A stretch of DNA of 64,000 nt, from contig DGSO01000013.1 of NCBI GenBank assembly GCA_002393945.1, forward strand, positions 338,366 to 402,365, read 5' to 3'. Position numbers and translations under genes: made by a program. This document shows, piece after piece, positions 34,328 to 43,672 of this stretch; positions within the stretch are counted from its first letter, which is position 1, and every line of letters begins with the position of its first letter. The notes beneath the pieces were generated by a model. It made no database searches. It had not been told where the DNA came from and worked only from the letters and a program-made list of their open reading frames with translations. This DNA comes from Bacteroidales bacterium UBA4360 (GTDB lineage: Bacteria > Bacteroidota > Bacteroidia > Bacteroidales > UBA932).

Positions 34328-35827
34328 ATGTATTCTATAGATAATTACATAGGCCAGCAGTTTAGGAGAATATCATTCCTTGTGAAACGAGCAGATGATG
34401 GTCAATACCACCACCTGCTATCAGTTGTGGAATATCTTTTCCCGGATATGCAGGACTATAATGAATTCAAAGCTCAGAATAGGAGCGAATACATTGATTT
34501 TATAAAGGATGAGGATGGTGACAAGGACAAGGTATACTTTGTGGTGGATTTCCCCATATTGGCTAAAGATTATATTGATAGCCCCAACTCTTATAGTATA
34601 GGTCCAGAAAAAGTGCTTCGATGGGATAATGAGACTGAAGGGGCATGGAAGTATGATAGACCCGTTATAGTGCCCTTACATAAGGATGAAAAGGGCGTAT
34701 TGGCATCATTTCTTCCCAAAAGAAGGGCTTCTGCATTTGTAAATGTTTTTAAGTCACAGCCTCAGTTCGCACTTGATGATAGAATAAGGGAGCAATTCAG
34801 CAAGTTGTCATTAAAGAACCTAGGGAAGGATGTTAGCCTTTATCCAGAATACTATGGGGCTGTCGTAGCTGCTTGTTATAACCCGCAATACAAATCGCTT
34901 GATCTGACAGAAGATACCTTATCACCCGGAGTATATATCCGTATTAACTACCGCGATAATGCAACGAAGCAACTGTCTTTCAGATTCAGATTGTACTCTG
35001 ATGACAATGCTGTGACAGAATTGGGGGCTTTGCCAGCACTCGAAGGGGCTTTTCTAACGCATTTCGATTTCCCTCATCCTTTTAGAAAGCTGGATATTGA
35101 TGTTTATGATGCTGATGGAGGGTTGATAGATTTCTATGACAAGGTGGTGTTTGTCCATCAAATCAATGTGGGAATGCAAATCAAGTCAAAAGAGATTCAT
35201 GTGAAGGATGCCAAGGGAGAGACTGTTAAGGTGATTGAAAAATTTGCTGGAGAGCAATTCGTGATTGGGAACCCCAAAGTGGGTGCGGATGACAAGAAGG
35301 TGGCTCCAGAAATAGCTTTTCAGCAGAGTGAAAATTCATTAACTTGTGTTTTCTTTGATGGTGATAAAGAGAGAGTTGAAGAAAATGAGAGGAAAGCCGT
35401 GGAAACGGTGATGAAGATACTCAATAAGGCATCGAAGCGCTGTTATATCTGCGATATGTACTTCACGGTAAAAACCTTGGTGCGTTTTGTAATGCCTGTC
35501 AAGCTGACAAACGTTGAAGTGAGAATTCTTTCAAGCAAAGAAGAGTTGAAGGCCAATGATATTGTTCAACTGAAAGAGGGGTGTGAGGCTATGATTGAAA
35601 AAGATGTGGTCAACGTGAGTTGCCGCCTCTTGAGAGGTGAGAAAGCTGCTTTGCATGACCGCTTTATTGTGGCTGATGAACAGGTCTGGCTGGTTGGCTG
35701 TTCTCTGGATGAAATTGGCAAGCGTGCAACTACGATAAGCCGCGTGCCTGCTGACTACAGTAAGAAGATACTCGACCGGATAGAAGATTGGTGGAATAAT
35801 GATGAGCTTTCGGAAAAGATAGTATGA
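34328..35827 (+). CDS. Defence-operon protein with C-terminal PLD-like domain (VPA1262-like)
   Basis: The 499-residue protein has a long N-terminal region of unknown fold (about 1-340) and a C-terminal part resembling a phospholipase-D-like nuclease half: VETVMKILNKASKRCYICDM, then ALHDRFIVADEQVWLVGCSL. The HxKx4D motif of PLD enzymes appears as HDRFIVAD, that is HxRx4D, with lysine replaced by arginine. The N-terminal half reminds me of the VPA1262 N-terminal domain family, which I cannot confirm here. Its stop overlaps the next gene, itself PLD-like, by 4 bases, so the two halves may pair to form one active site. Confidence 0.62.
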   Translation: MYSIDNYIGQQFRRISFLVKRADDGQYHHLLSVVEYLFPDMQDYNEFKAQNRSEYIDFIKDEDGDKDKVYFVVDFPILAKDYIDSPNSYSIGPEKVLRWDNETEGAWKYDRPVIVPLHKDEKGVLASFLPKRRASAFVNVFKSQPQFALDDRIREQFSKLSLKNLGKDVSLYPEYYGAVVAACYNPQYKSLDLTEDTLSPGVYIRINYRDNATKQLSFRFRLYSDDNAVTELGALPALEGAFLTHFDFPHPFRKLDIDVYDADGGLIDFYDKVVFVHQINVGMQIKSKEIHVKDAKGETVKVIEKFAGEQFVIGNPKVGADDKKVAPEIAFQQSENSLTCVFFDGDKERVEENERKAVETVMKILNKASKRCYICDMYFTVKTLVRFVMPVKLTNVEVRILSSKEELKANDIVQLKEGCEAMIEKDVVNVSCRLLRGEKAALHDRFIVADEQVWLVGCSLDEIGKRATTISRVPADYSKKILDRIEDWWNNDELSEKIV

Positions 35828-36423
35828 GTACAACCACGTCTGTTAATGTTCCTTCAAGTGCCTCTGCGGTAAGCCCTCCATCATCATTTGAATATGGTGT
35901 GGACTATGCTTTCTATGATGCAAGGACTGGTGTTACTCCTGACTATTATCAGAGGATTTTGGCTACTGCCACTAACTCTATTCAGATTTGGGACACTCAT
36001 TTCAGACCAGATGAGGATTGGGAGGTGTTCAAAGAAGTAAAAACGCCCAATATCTCAATAACAATCATGACTATCTGTGATGAGAAGTATAACACAAATG
36101 ATGATGTGAAGGTTCTGGCTAATAACATCATTAATAATCTTAATAGTGCTGTCCTAAACTGCACTCTTACCATATTTGCGTTTCATGACCGGTGCCGTCG
36201 TCAAAAGATAATGTGGCATGATAGGTTCTTGGTTATTGACGGTACAAAGTACTTCCTTGTAGGTCCGTCTATGAACAATCAGGTAGGCTCTAATACGTGC
36301 TTTGGTATTCACTTCCTATCTAATAGTCAGGATGTAGATTTGCTAAGGCGCAAGTTGAATAGTTTCTTTCCTCTAACGGGCAATGCTCAGTTAAGACATA
36401 AAATAACAAGAAGAAGACCTTAG
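35824..36423 (+). CDS. Stand-alone PLD-like protein
   Basis: The 199-residue protein contains one PLD-like half: YYQRILATATNSIQIWDTHF near residue 40, ISITIMTICDEKYN, and MWHDRFLVIDGTKYFLVGPS near 137-156. As in the preceding gene, the motif is HxRx4D and not HxKx4D. PLD nucleases need two such halves; this protein could dimerise with itself or with the upstream protein. The N-terminus is Ser/Thr/Pro-rich and probably disordered. It is followed after one base by the large helical protein gene. Confidence 0.7.
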   Translation: MSTTTSVNVPSSASAVSPPSSFEYGVDYAFYDARTGVTPDYYQRILATATNSIQIWDTHFRPDEDWEVFKEVKTPNISITIMTICDEKYNTNDDVKVLANNIINNLNSAVLNCTLTIFAFHDRCRRQKIMWHDRFLVIDGTKYFLVGPSMNNQVGSNTCFGIHFLSNSQDVDLLRRKLNSFFPLTGNAQLRHKITRRRP

Positions 36424-36424
36424 G

Positions 36425-38203
36425 ATGACAGAAGTGTTATTAAACACATATCGCGTCTCTAGTTACAAGAGGTTTGCAAAAGCACAACTTGAACAAGAAT
36501 TGCTTTTTCTGGATGCTATTCAGTACCCAGACAGCAGTCATGTGGCTTTTGTCAAAAAACATTGTGAGTTAATAGCGGGGCTTGTTCAAAAGGGTGTTAG
36601 TGGGGAGATTGATCGCTATGACTTGTATAATGAATCCTCCAAGTACCTGCCAAAGGTAAAATACCCCTACTCACATGTGATTCAAGATATAGTATGGTAT
36701 AGGGTTGGTGAAGAATGTTTGAAGAATGGATTTCTTGGTTTAAAAGAGGCAGGGGAGCGTTGGGAGAATTGTGGTGCTGATTTCTTTATGGGTTATACAC
36801 CCTCAGGGGAGGTATTAGAAAAGTATATAAGCACTGCAAACTGGGTTTACTACATCAAGAATGCCCGCGACATGGAAGGAAATAACGCTACATTGCTTGC
36901 CAATACAAAAGAAGCGTATTCCAAAGCCAAGAGTGATAAAGAGTTGATTGATGAGATCTATCACTATAATGATGGTGGTTATCTGGAGATGCCCGATGAT
37001 GTTGAGGCGTTGGTCTGGATGATTAAACTGCAACAGCGTTGGGATTTGTTTGCGAAGGTACTTGATCGCCTGAAATACTATCCCTATCAAGGTTGTTTGG
37101 TGTACAGTGTAAGAACGGTCGAGGACTGTGCTGCTGTGATAACCAAGTTGCATGGTTGCCAGCACGAAGAAGTGTTGCAATATCTGCTGAGAGAGCAAGT
37201 ATTTCGTTTGCTGCATGATGAAGAGATGTGCCTGAAAGCCAATGCAGAAGGGGGTATCCATGAAAGATGGATGAAAAATGCGGTTGATTTATATAATCAG
37301 TGGCTAAGCACGAAAAAAGATACAATAAAGGGACTCGCTAAGGAGTGGATGAATGTGTTCGGGGCTGAGGAACTAAGCGTTTGGGTAAGTAGGAAACAAC
37401 GTCAAACTATAGGGAAAGCAGAGCAATTCCGTACTTTTGAGCAAGGTGTGTTAGATATAATCGACAAATGTGTTAAGGAAAAACTCGCTTTTGCAAAAAT
37501 TGATTTCTCTGAAAAAGATCTGGCGACATTGTTTAACTATGCCTTAAGTGCCAATGAGCTAGGGCTTGGCGAACAGGTTGAAATGAGTATATTTAGGGCA
37601 ATTGTGGCCCAAATATACAAGGCGAACTATTGCCCAGAATGGCAGCTCAATGAGAAAGGTGTTGAGTTGGCTAGGGCTGTATATCGCTTAGTACCCGCAG
37701 ATAAGGCAGAAGGGATGAAATTGCTGAAGATAAAGCATAAACCACAGGAGGGCTATAAGGTTGACTATGAGAAGGCTTTTGAGGCTGCATTTGGAGAGTC
37801 TTTCTTACTGTCGGTATTATTACTGCAAGTTGAAACATCTGTGGATAAAATGCGTTTCCATGAATTAATGGATATGCTGTACAAGTATGCTCAGAACGGT
37901 TCGATGATGCAGGATGACCAGTTCTTTATACCTTTTTATTTCGCTGAACTGATAGCATCACAAGTTATTAAAGACGAAAAGGATGCTTTCGAGAAGAATA
38001 TTATAACATGTTTTCCTCAGTTGCCGTTTGTGTTGCGCATACTCACTGCCAATGGTGGCGAAATGTCGGATGAGGTAAGGAACGCTTTGTTAAAAAGAGT
38101 TGACCTTGAATGGCAGTGGGAGAAGAAACTAATGATACAGCACAAGAACCAGATGTGGAAGGTGTTGGAGAAGTATATTGAGGATGTAAGGTCATATAAA
38201 TAA
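36425..38203 (+). CDS. Large helical uncharacterised protein in defence operon
   Basis: I do not recognise this 592-residue protein. It is predicted almost entirely alpha-helical, with many aromatic and charged residues and repeat-like helical pairs, in the manner of TPR/HEAT scaffolds. No Walker, nuclease or membrane motif is visible. It starts one base after the PLD-like gene and ends 9 bases before gajA, so it is translated as part of this operon. A scaffold or sensor role for the two PLD-like proteins is a guess. Confidence 0.62.
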   Translation: MTEVLLNTYRVSSYKRFAKAQLEQELLFLDAIQYPDSSHVAFVKKHCELIAGLVQKGVSGEIDRYDLYNESSKYLPKVKYPYSHVIQDIVWYRVGEECLKNGFLGLKEAGERWENCGADFFMGYTPSGEVLEKYISTANWVYYIKNARDMEGNNATLLANTKEAYSKAKSDKELIDEIYHYNDGGYLEMPDDVEALVWMIKLQQRWDLFAKVLDRLKYYPYQGCLVYSVRTVEDCAAVITKLHGCQHEEVLQYLLREQVFRLLHDEEMCLKANAEGGIHERWMKNAVDLYNQWLSTKKDTIKGLAKEWMNVFGAEELSVWVSRKQRQTIGKAEQFRTFEQGVLDIIDKCVKEKLAFAKIDFSEKDLATLFNYALSANELGLGEQVEMSIFRAIVAQIYKANYCPEWQLNEKGVELARAVYRLVPADKAEGMKLLKIKHKPQEGYKVDYEKAFEAAFGESFLLSVLLLQVETSVDKMRFHELMDMLYKYAQNGSMMQDDQFFIPFYFAELIASQVIKDEKDAFEKNIITCFPQLPFVLRILTANGGEMSDEVRNALLKRVDLEWQWEKKLMIQHKNQMWKVLEKYIEDVRSYK

Positions 38204-38212
38204 GTTGTAAGT

Positions 38213-40027
38213 ATGTATTTGTCAAATATCAAACTCTGGAACTTTAGGAGGTTCGGGGCTGTAGGTAATATAGACTTGAATAGCCCTAATCTTGATCTTG
38301 CATTAACGCCGGGCTTAAATGTATTAATTGGAGAGAATGACTCGGGCAAGACCGCAATTCTTGAAGCAATCAAGATAGTGATGAGGACTCATGCGTATGA
38401 GCGGATGCTCCTTGAAGGTGATGATTTCTTTGACGGGAGCAATGAGTTAAGAATCGAACTGTTGATAAAGGGGCTGACAACTTCGGAGGCCTCGCACTTC
38501 ACAGAGTGGCTAGGGTTTGATAAGGATCATCCAGAACAGACGGTGCTAAGACTTATATACACTGCCAGAAAGATTGATGACAAGATTATTCCTATGGATG
38601 TAAGAGCGGGGATGGATGTTTCAGGTTCTCCAATGGACAGTCAAGCTAGAGAATATCTTAAGGTGACATTCTTGAAGCCTCTTCGGGATGCAGAGAATGA
38701 ACTGACATCTAAGAAGTATTCCCGTCTGTCGCAGATATTAGAAGGTCATGAACTGTTTAAAAAAGACGCTGACGGAAAAGACGCTTTCGAAGGTTTCATG
38801 ACGACGGCTAATACGAGCATCAAGAACTGGTTTAAGAATGATGACAAGGAAGAGGGACAGAAAAGTATAAAAGACAAGATCAAAGGAGTGATTGATGGAT
38901 TCCTTGGCAGTTTTATAAGTGAGAGGACAGAATCCACCTTCTCAATAACCGGCTCAAATATAAAAGATATTCTGGAGAAGTTGTCACTGCATCTTGAAGG
39001 TGTGACGCGCCCTGGTCTGGGGACTATGAACCGACTCTATATGGCAACCGAGTTACTACATCTTCAAAAGCCTGGCTGGACGGGAATGAAACTATGTCTG
39101 GTTGAGGAGGAAGAAGCCCACTTGCATCCACAAGCACAAATGAAAGTACTTGAAGCCATACAGAAGCAGAGCGGGACACAGTTTATTATCACGACGCATA
39201 GCCCTAATTTGGCATCGAAAGTGAAGTTGCAAGAAGACGAGCAAAATCAAGTGGTAATATGCAAAAACGGGATGACGTTTCCAATGGGGCCTAAATACAC
39301 GTTGCTTGATAAGAAAGACTATCAATTTCTTGATCACTTCCTTGACGTGACTAAAGCGAACTTGTTTTTTGCGAAAGGCATCATACTCGTAGAAGGCTGG
39401 GCTGAAGAAATTATTTTGCCGGCTATAGCGAAGAAGATGAAAATGGATTTAACCTCAAAGGAGGTAAGCATTGTAAATGTTGGTTCCACAGCCTATATGC
39501 GGTATGCAAAGATCTTCATGCGCAGAGGTCCAGAGAAAATAGGTACGAAAGTATCTATTGTGACGGATCTAGACATACGTCCAAATGATAATGATGGTAG
39601 CTTTGATGCGAATAAGGAAAATGAAAAACGCTCCCAAATTACAAATCAAGTTGATGTGGCGCAATACCCTGAGGTAAGCTGGCATATAGCAGAACATTGG
39701 ACCTTGGAATGGTGTCTGAATGAATCTGCGAAATTTGGTGATTTGTTTAAGCAGGCCGTCAGTGAAGTGCATTCCCGTACAGAAGCTTTCCAGAAAGACG
39801 AAGCCGGGCATTTTGACACTGCCAAGTTTAAGGAAGGGCTGACCAACAAACTAAGAAAATATAAAATTGGTGCAGATGGGAAGCATGAAGAAGTGACGCA
39901 ATTGGATAAAGTTGAAGTGGCTTATCACTTTGCTCAACTGTTAGAAACGGCTGCCATAGACCTTACTCATGTAGAAGGTGATACCGCCAAGTATCTGATG
40001 GATGCTATCACTCATGTTTGCAGTTAA
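38213..40027 (+). CDS. gajA: Gabija GajA: OLD-family ATPase with TOPRIM nuclease
   Basis: The 604-residue protein has an ABC-type ATPase domain with Walker A GENDSGKT (40-47), a GLGTMNRL signature near 265, Walker B CLVEEEEAHLHP and an H-loop TTHSPNLAS. It is followed by a TOPRIM domain: ILVEGWAEEIILPA, NVGSTAYMRYAKIF and IVTDLDIRPND, with the metal-binding glutamate and DxD. This is the GajA layout. GajA is a DNA endonuclease restrained by nucleotides that cuts when (d)NTP pools fall during phage replication. All key residues look intact. Its 3' end overlaps the gajB frame. Confidence 0.93.
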   Translation: MYLSNIKLWNFRRFGAVGNIDLNSPNLDLALTPGLNVLIGENDSGKTAILEAIKIVMRTHAYERMLLEGDDFFDGSNELRIELLIKGLTTSEASHFTEWLGFDKDHPEQTVLRLIYTARKIDDKIIPMDVRAGMDVSGSPMDSQAREYLKVTFLKPLRDAENELTSKKYSRLSQILEGHELFKKDADGKDAFEGFMTTANTSIKNWFKNDDKEEGQKSIKDKIKGVIDGFLGSFISERTESTFSITGSNIKDILEKLSLHLEGVTRPGLGTMNRLYMATELLHLQKPGWTGMKLCLVEEEEAHLHPQAQMKVLEAIQKQSGTQFIITTHSPNLASKVKLQEDEQNQVVICKNGMTFPMGPKYTLLDKKDYQFLDHFLDVTKANLFFAKGIILVEGWAEEIILPAIAKKMKMDLTSKEVSIVNVGSTAYMRYAKIFMRRGPEKIGTKVSIVTDLDIRPNDNDGSFDANKENEKRSQITNQVDVAQYPEVSWHIAEHWTLEWCLNESAKFGDLFKQAVSEVHSRTEAFQKDEAGHFDTAKFKEGLTNKLRKYKIGADGKHEEVTQLDKVEVAYHFAQLLETAAIDLTHVEGDTAKYLMDAITHVCS

Positions 40028-42044
40028 TGAGACCATGACAATAACCGGCGAACTTATTGCGCGTGCAGAGCGGCTTTTATTACCAAATGGTGAGACTTTT
40101 GATGATGAACGCAGAGATTTCATCAGAAGCCTAGACAAGCGCGACCTGATGGCTGTGCCAGGAAGTGGGAAAACAACCGCCCTGCAAGCGAAGCTGTATT
40201 GCATGGCTCAGCAACTGCCACAGGCTGACGGGAGAGGTATATTGGTGCTTTCGCATACAAATACAGCCGTTGATGAGCTTAAAACACTATTGCAAGGTCA
40301 CTGCCCGCATCTGTTTGAATATCCTAATTTTGTAGGAACAATCCAACAGTTTGTGGACAAATATCTGGCCATACCATTTTACGAATCATATTATAAGAAA
40401 GGTATAGAGGTTATTGATGCAGATCGGTATTGCAAAGAGTGCGACAAGATAGTGAACAGGGGTCGTGGAATGGCCGCTTCGCACGTGAGGTTTAAGTTTG
40501 CAAGTGACAACAAACACTATAACCAAATACGGTGTTCTTATAATGATGCAGGAGAAATATACCTAACGATAGGTATTAATGGTAAAATGCCAGAAATAAA
40601 AGTGCCTCAAACATGGATTAAAGCTCGCCGGGTAGAGGAGAACAAGAAGGCTATTTTTAAGTTCTTGTTTGAGATGAAGAAACAGTTGTTTGTGAATGGC
40701 ATCCTTCATTACGATGACTGTTATTTCTTGGCTGAGAGTTACCTCAGACAAACACCAACGGTTGTTGAAACACTCAGACACAGATTCCAGTACGTATTTG
40801 TTGATGAAGCGCAAGACACACAGAAGCACCAACTGGACTTGCTGAATAAACTGTTTGACGGTGAGCCTTGTGACTGCTTTCAATTCATTGGTGACCCCAA
40901 CCAGTCGATATTTAGCAGCCATTCGCGAAACACAACCCTGCAGTGGACTGGTAAGAATCCAAGATATATCAATCATTCCATACGATTAACCTCGGAAACG
41001 GCAAAAGTGGTTAACAACCTTGTTACGGACAAAGGCCATGAGGAAGAGGGAGGCTGGGAGCATTTCGCAGTTACAGGTCAAAGAAGATTAGGAGCTGTTA
41101 TACAGCCGCAAATGATACTGTATGACCAAGCAACAATGGGGCGGTTGAATGAGAAGTTTGAAGAGCTAATACGAGCAAATCATCTTGACCAAGAAGAAGG
41201 AGCGGCAAAACACGGATTCCATATAATAGGATGGGCAGCAGTGAAAACCGAAGACCATGATAAACTCCACTTAGAGGATATATTTCCTGAATATACCTAT
41301 ACATCTACAGATGCGGCTTATACTATGGATACTCTTAGTAAGGTGGTTCAGAATGGAAAGGCAAGGGACAACTTTAAGGTGTCAAATAGGATTGTTATTG
41401 AGTCATTTCTGCATGTTCTCTTTTTAAGCGAAGTAAGAGCAGAAGATGGTGGAAGCTATAACAAAACAAAACTTTCCAAAATACTTGCCGGACTGGCAGA
41501 TGATGTCATTTCTCAATATAGGGAAGACCTATACAACTGCGCCAAAGAGATTGCTGCAGGAAACCATGTCCAAGCATACACACTGCTAAAATCATTTGTT
41601 ACAAGATGGATGCAGACGCTATTCCATGCCGCATTGAACGATAGCTGTCGGGCATATTTAGGAGATGCTTTCGTGGCAGAACCTGTTGCAGCGGAACCTG
41701 TGCATGAAGAAGGCGGTTTGCCAATAGAAATAGGAACGATACATTCCGTAAAAGGCAGAACCCATTGTGCAACAATGTATGTTGAGACATATTATGAAGG
41801 CAAATATGAGTGCGAGCATCTAATGGTCAATAAACGTGGTGAAATAAAGAACCCTTTATTTGGTGATGATGTTGCTAATACAGGAACATACGCTTCTATG
41901 GCCAGAAAGATGATGTATGTAGGATTTTCCAGACCTACACATCTGCTGTGTTATGCAACGGAGAAGAGAAGATGGACTGACGAACATCTTGAAAAAATGA
42001 GAGAGCAGGGATGGAATGTAATAGATTTAACTTTGGGAGTATAA
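40002..42044 (+). CDS. gajB: Gabija GajB: UvrD/Rep-like SF1A helicase
   Basis: The protein has all UvrD-like motifs: AVPGSGKTTA (motif I), LSHTNTAVDEL (Ia), FVDEAQDTQ (II), QFIGDPNQSIF (III), IGTIHSVKGRTHCATMYVET (V) and MMYVGFSRPTHLLCYA (VI). GajB partners GajA in Gabija, sensing DNA ends and hydrolysing NTPs. The longest frame starts at 40002 and overlaps gajA by 26 bases; ATGs at 40014 and 40035 are also possible, and conservation seems to begin near 40035. It is the last gene of the defence operon, 177 bases before the capsule locus resumes. Confidence 0.92.
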   Translation: MLSLMFAVNETMTITGELIARAERLLLPNGETFDDERRDFIRSLDKRDLMAVPGSGKTTALQAKLYCMAQQLPQADGRGILVLSHTNTAVDELKTLLQGHCPHLFEYPNFVGTIQQFVDKYLAIPFYESYYKKGIEVIDADRYCKECDKIVNRGRGMAASHVRFKFASDNKHYNQIRCSYNDAGEIYLTIGINGKMPEIKVPQTWIKARRVEENKKAIFKFLFEMKKQLFVNGILHYDDCYFLAESYLRQTPTVVETLRHRFQYVFVDEAQDTQKHQLDLLNKLFDGEPCDCFQFIGDPNQSIFSSHSRNTTLQWTGKNPRYINHSIRLTSETAKVVNNLVTDKGHEEEGGWEHFAVTGQRRLGAVIQPQMILYDQATMGRLNEKFEELIRANHLDQEEGAAKHGFHIIGWAAVKTEDHDKLHLEDIFPEYTYTSTDAAYTMDTLSKVVQNGKARDNFKVSNRIVIESFLHVLFLSEVRAEDGGSYNKTKLSKILAGLADDVISQYREDLYNCAKEIAAGNHVQAYTLLKSFVTRWMQTLFHAALNDSCRAYLGDAFVAEPVAAEPVHEEGGLPIEIGTIHSVKGRTHCATMYVETYYEGKYECEHLMVNKRGEIKNPLFGDDVANTGTYASMARKMMYVGFSRPTHLLCYATEKRRWTDEHLEKMREQGWNVIDLTLGV

Positions 42045-42220
42045 TATACTAAAGAAGGGTTAAAGTCAATGCAAATTAAATAGTTCGGGTAGGAAAGACA
42101 GAGTGGGCGAACGCCTTTTCGGGCGGCCTCTCTGTGTGCGGAGCGAAAGGCTCTATGGGCAACGCCCAATTGTGCCTGAAGTGGGGGTGTGAACAAACAA
42201 AAAAACGAATAAGTAAAAGA
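42045..42220 (+). other. Gene-free junction between gajB and the capsule transferase
   Basis: These 176 bases have no credible gene. They include a small self-complementary CGCC-TTTTCG-GGCG around 42115-42128, too weak to call a terminator. The last 20 bases before the ATG are A-rich. No TAnnTTTG promoter is evident, so the capsule transferase may depend on read-through from the defence operon or on an unrecognised promoter. Confidence 0.4.
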
Positions 42221-43270
42221 ATGAATAATATGGCATTAGCTTATGGAATCATAGCGGTGCTGCTATTGGCAGCGGAGCTCATCTACTTCCGCATTGCGGA
42301 TAAGTGCAACATCATCGACAAGCCCAACCAGCGGAGCTCGCACACGACTATCGTGCTTCGCGGCGGTGGCATCATCTTCGCCATCTCCATCCTTGTGTGG
42401 ATGGTGTGGCAAATGGCCCTAGGAAACTGGGCCACGGTGCAGGAGTATTTGCCGTTTATTATCGGCCTTCTGCTCATTTGCGGAATCAGTTTTTGGGACG
42501 ATGTGCATTCGCTGCCGGATAGCGTGCGCCTGGTGGTGCAGTTTGTAGCGACTGGATTGATGTTCTGGGGCCTGATGGGGCAGGGGGCTTGGTTTGTGGA
42601 ACTGGCGTGGTACTGGAAGGTGGTTATCGGCCTTGTGGCGCTGATTGTTTTTGTGGGCGCGACGGACGTGATTAATTTCATGGATGGTATCAATGGCATT
42701 ACGGCGGGGTATTCGCTGGCGGTGCTGGTGCCGCTGGTGCTGGCGAACCGGATTGGCGGTTTTATCGAGGAGTCGTTCCTTGTGGTGGCGATTATCGGCG
42801 TGCTGGTGTTCAGCGTTTTCAACTTCCGGCCGAAGGGAAAGGCGAAGTGCTTTGCAGGGGATGTGGGGAGTATCGGCATAGCGTTTATTCTGCTGTTTGC
42901 GATTGGTCGGCTGATTATGCAGACGGGCGATGTGACGTGGCTGATTTTCCTGCTGGTGTATGGTGTGGATGGAGTTTGCACAATTCTGCACAGGATTATG
43001 TTGCACGAGAACCTGGGACAGGCGCACCGGAAGCACGCTTATCAGTTGATGGCGAATGAGCTGGGGATGAGTCATGTGGTGGTGTCGCTTTTGTATATGG
43101 GGCTGCAGCTGGTGATTTCGCTGGTGATGGTGTATTTGATTCCGAATACAGTGTTGGCACATTGGATTTATCTGGTTGTGGTGCTGGTGCTGCTGATGGC
43201 GGCGTATGTGCTGTTTATGAAGAAGTATTATCATTTGCATGAGGAGTATTTGGCTTCGATGAAGAAGTAG
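42221..43270 (+). CDS. WecA/WbpL/MraY-type undecaprenyl-phosphate sugar-1-phosphate transferase
   Basis: The 349-residue membrane protein has about ten or eleven helices and the conserved cytoplasmic motifs of the polyprenyl-phosphate GlcNAc/FucNAc-1-P transferase family: GISFWDDVHSLPDS, VINFMDGINGI and CFAGDVGS, plus a basic HRKHAYQLM loop near the C-terminus. It starts repeat-unit assembly by loading a HexNAc-1-P onto undecaprenyl phosphate. GC content is clearly higher than in the flanking defence genes. In most Bacteroidales loci it directly follows an epimerase; here the epimerase remnant is 11 kb upstream. Confidence 0.93.
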   Translation: MNNMALAYGIIAVLLLAAELIYFRIADKCNIIDKPNQRSSHTTIVLRGGGIIFAISILVWMVWQMALGNWATVQEYLPFIIGLLLICGISFWDDVHSLPDSVRLVVQFVATGLMFWGLMGQGAWFVELAWYWKVVIGLVALIVFVGATDVINFMDGINGITAGYSLAVLVPLVLANRIGGFIEESFLVVAIIGVLVFSVFNFRPKGKAKCFAGDVGSIGIAFILLFAIGRLIMQTGDVTWLIFLLVYGVDGVCTILHRIMLHENLGQAHRKHAYQLMANELGMSHVVVSLLYMGLQLVISLVMVYLIPNTVLAHWIYLVVVLVLLMAAYVLFMKKYYHLHEEYLASMKK

Positions 43271-43276
43271 AGTGCT

Positions 43277-43672
43277 ATGAAAATTACGCAAGCTTTATTG
43301 GATAGTTTGACTGAGCAGGCGAAGGCTTCGCCGAGGTTGAGGATGAATTATGATCTGCGGAATTCGGCGGAGGATGGTTCCCAGCGGATGCTGAATGCCA
43401 TCGAGCCGGGCTCTCCGCTGCCCATCCATCGGCACCGGAAATCCTCCGAAACGGTGGTTTGTTTAAGGGGTAGGCTTGTGGAGGATTTCTACGACGAGTC
43501 TGGCGTGGTGACCGAGTCTATTGAACTTCGGCCTAATGGTCCGGTCGTGGCGGTGAACATTCCCATCGGCCAGTGGCATACCGTACGGGTCCTGGAGAGT
43601 GGCACGGTGATTATGGAGGTGAAGGATGGAGCGTATGAACCTATCGGCCCGGAGGATATGATGGAGGTGTAG
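43277..43672 (+). CDS. wbuC: WbuC-family cupin metalloprotein, copy 1 (intact)
   Basis: The 131-residue cupin has the WbuC pattern: RMLNAIEPGSPLPIHRHRK with the metal histidines, SETVVCLRGRLVEDFYDE, and VNIPIGQWHTVRVLESGTVI. WbuC-like proteins are common last genes of O-antigen and capsule loci, of unknown function. It starts 6 bases after the transferase. Three partial copies follow within 4.4 kb. Confidence 0.9.
   Translation: MKITQALLDSLTEQAKASPRLRMNYDLRNSAEDGSQRMLNAIEPGSPLPIHRHRKSSETVVCLRGRLVEDFYDESGVVTESIELRPNGPVVAVNIPIGQWHTVRVLESGTVIMEVKDGAYEPIGPEDMMEV

Noticed and set aside
38213..42044. Stand-alone OLD nuclease or a retron/Septu-type pair
   Set aside because: The TOPRIM-bearing OLD ATPase is directly followed by a complete UvrD-like helicase with overlapping frames, which is the Gabija layout; no reverse transcriptase or HNH partner exists.
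42283..43291. Long minus-strand open frames (232 and 290 residues) opposite the WecA/WbpL-type gene
   Set aside because: The transferase on the plus strand has clear family motifs. The minus frames are His/Pro/Thr-rich low-complexity mirrors of its GC-rich codons.
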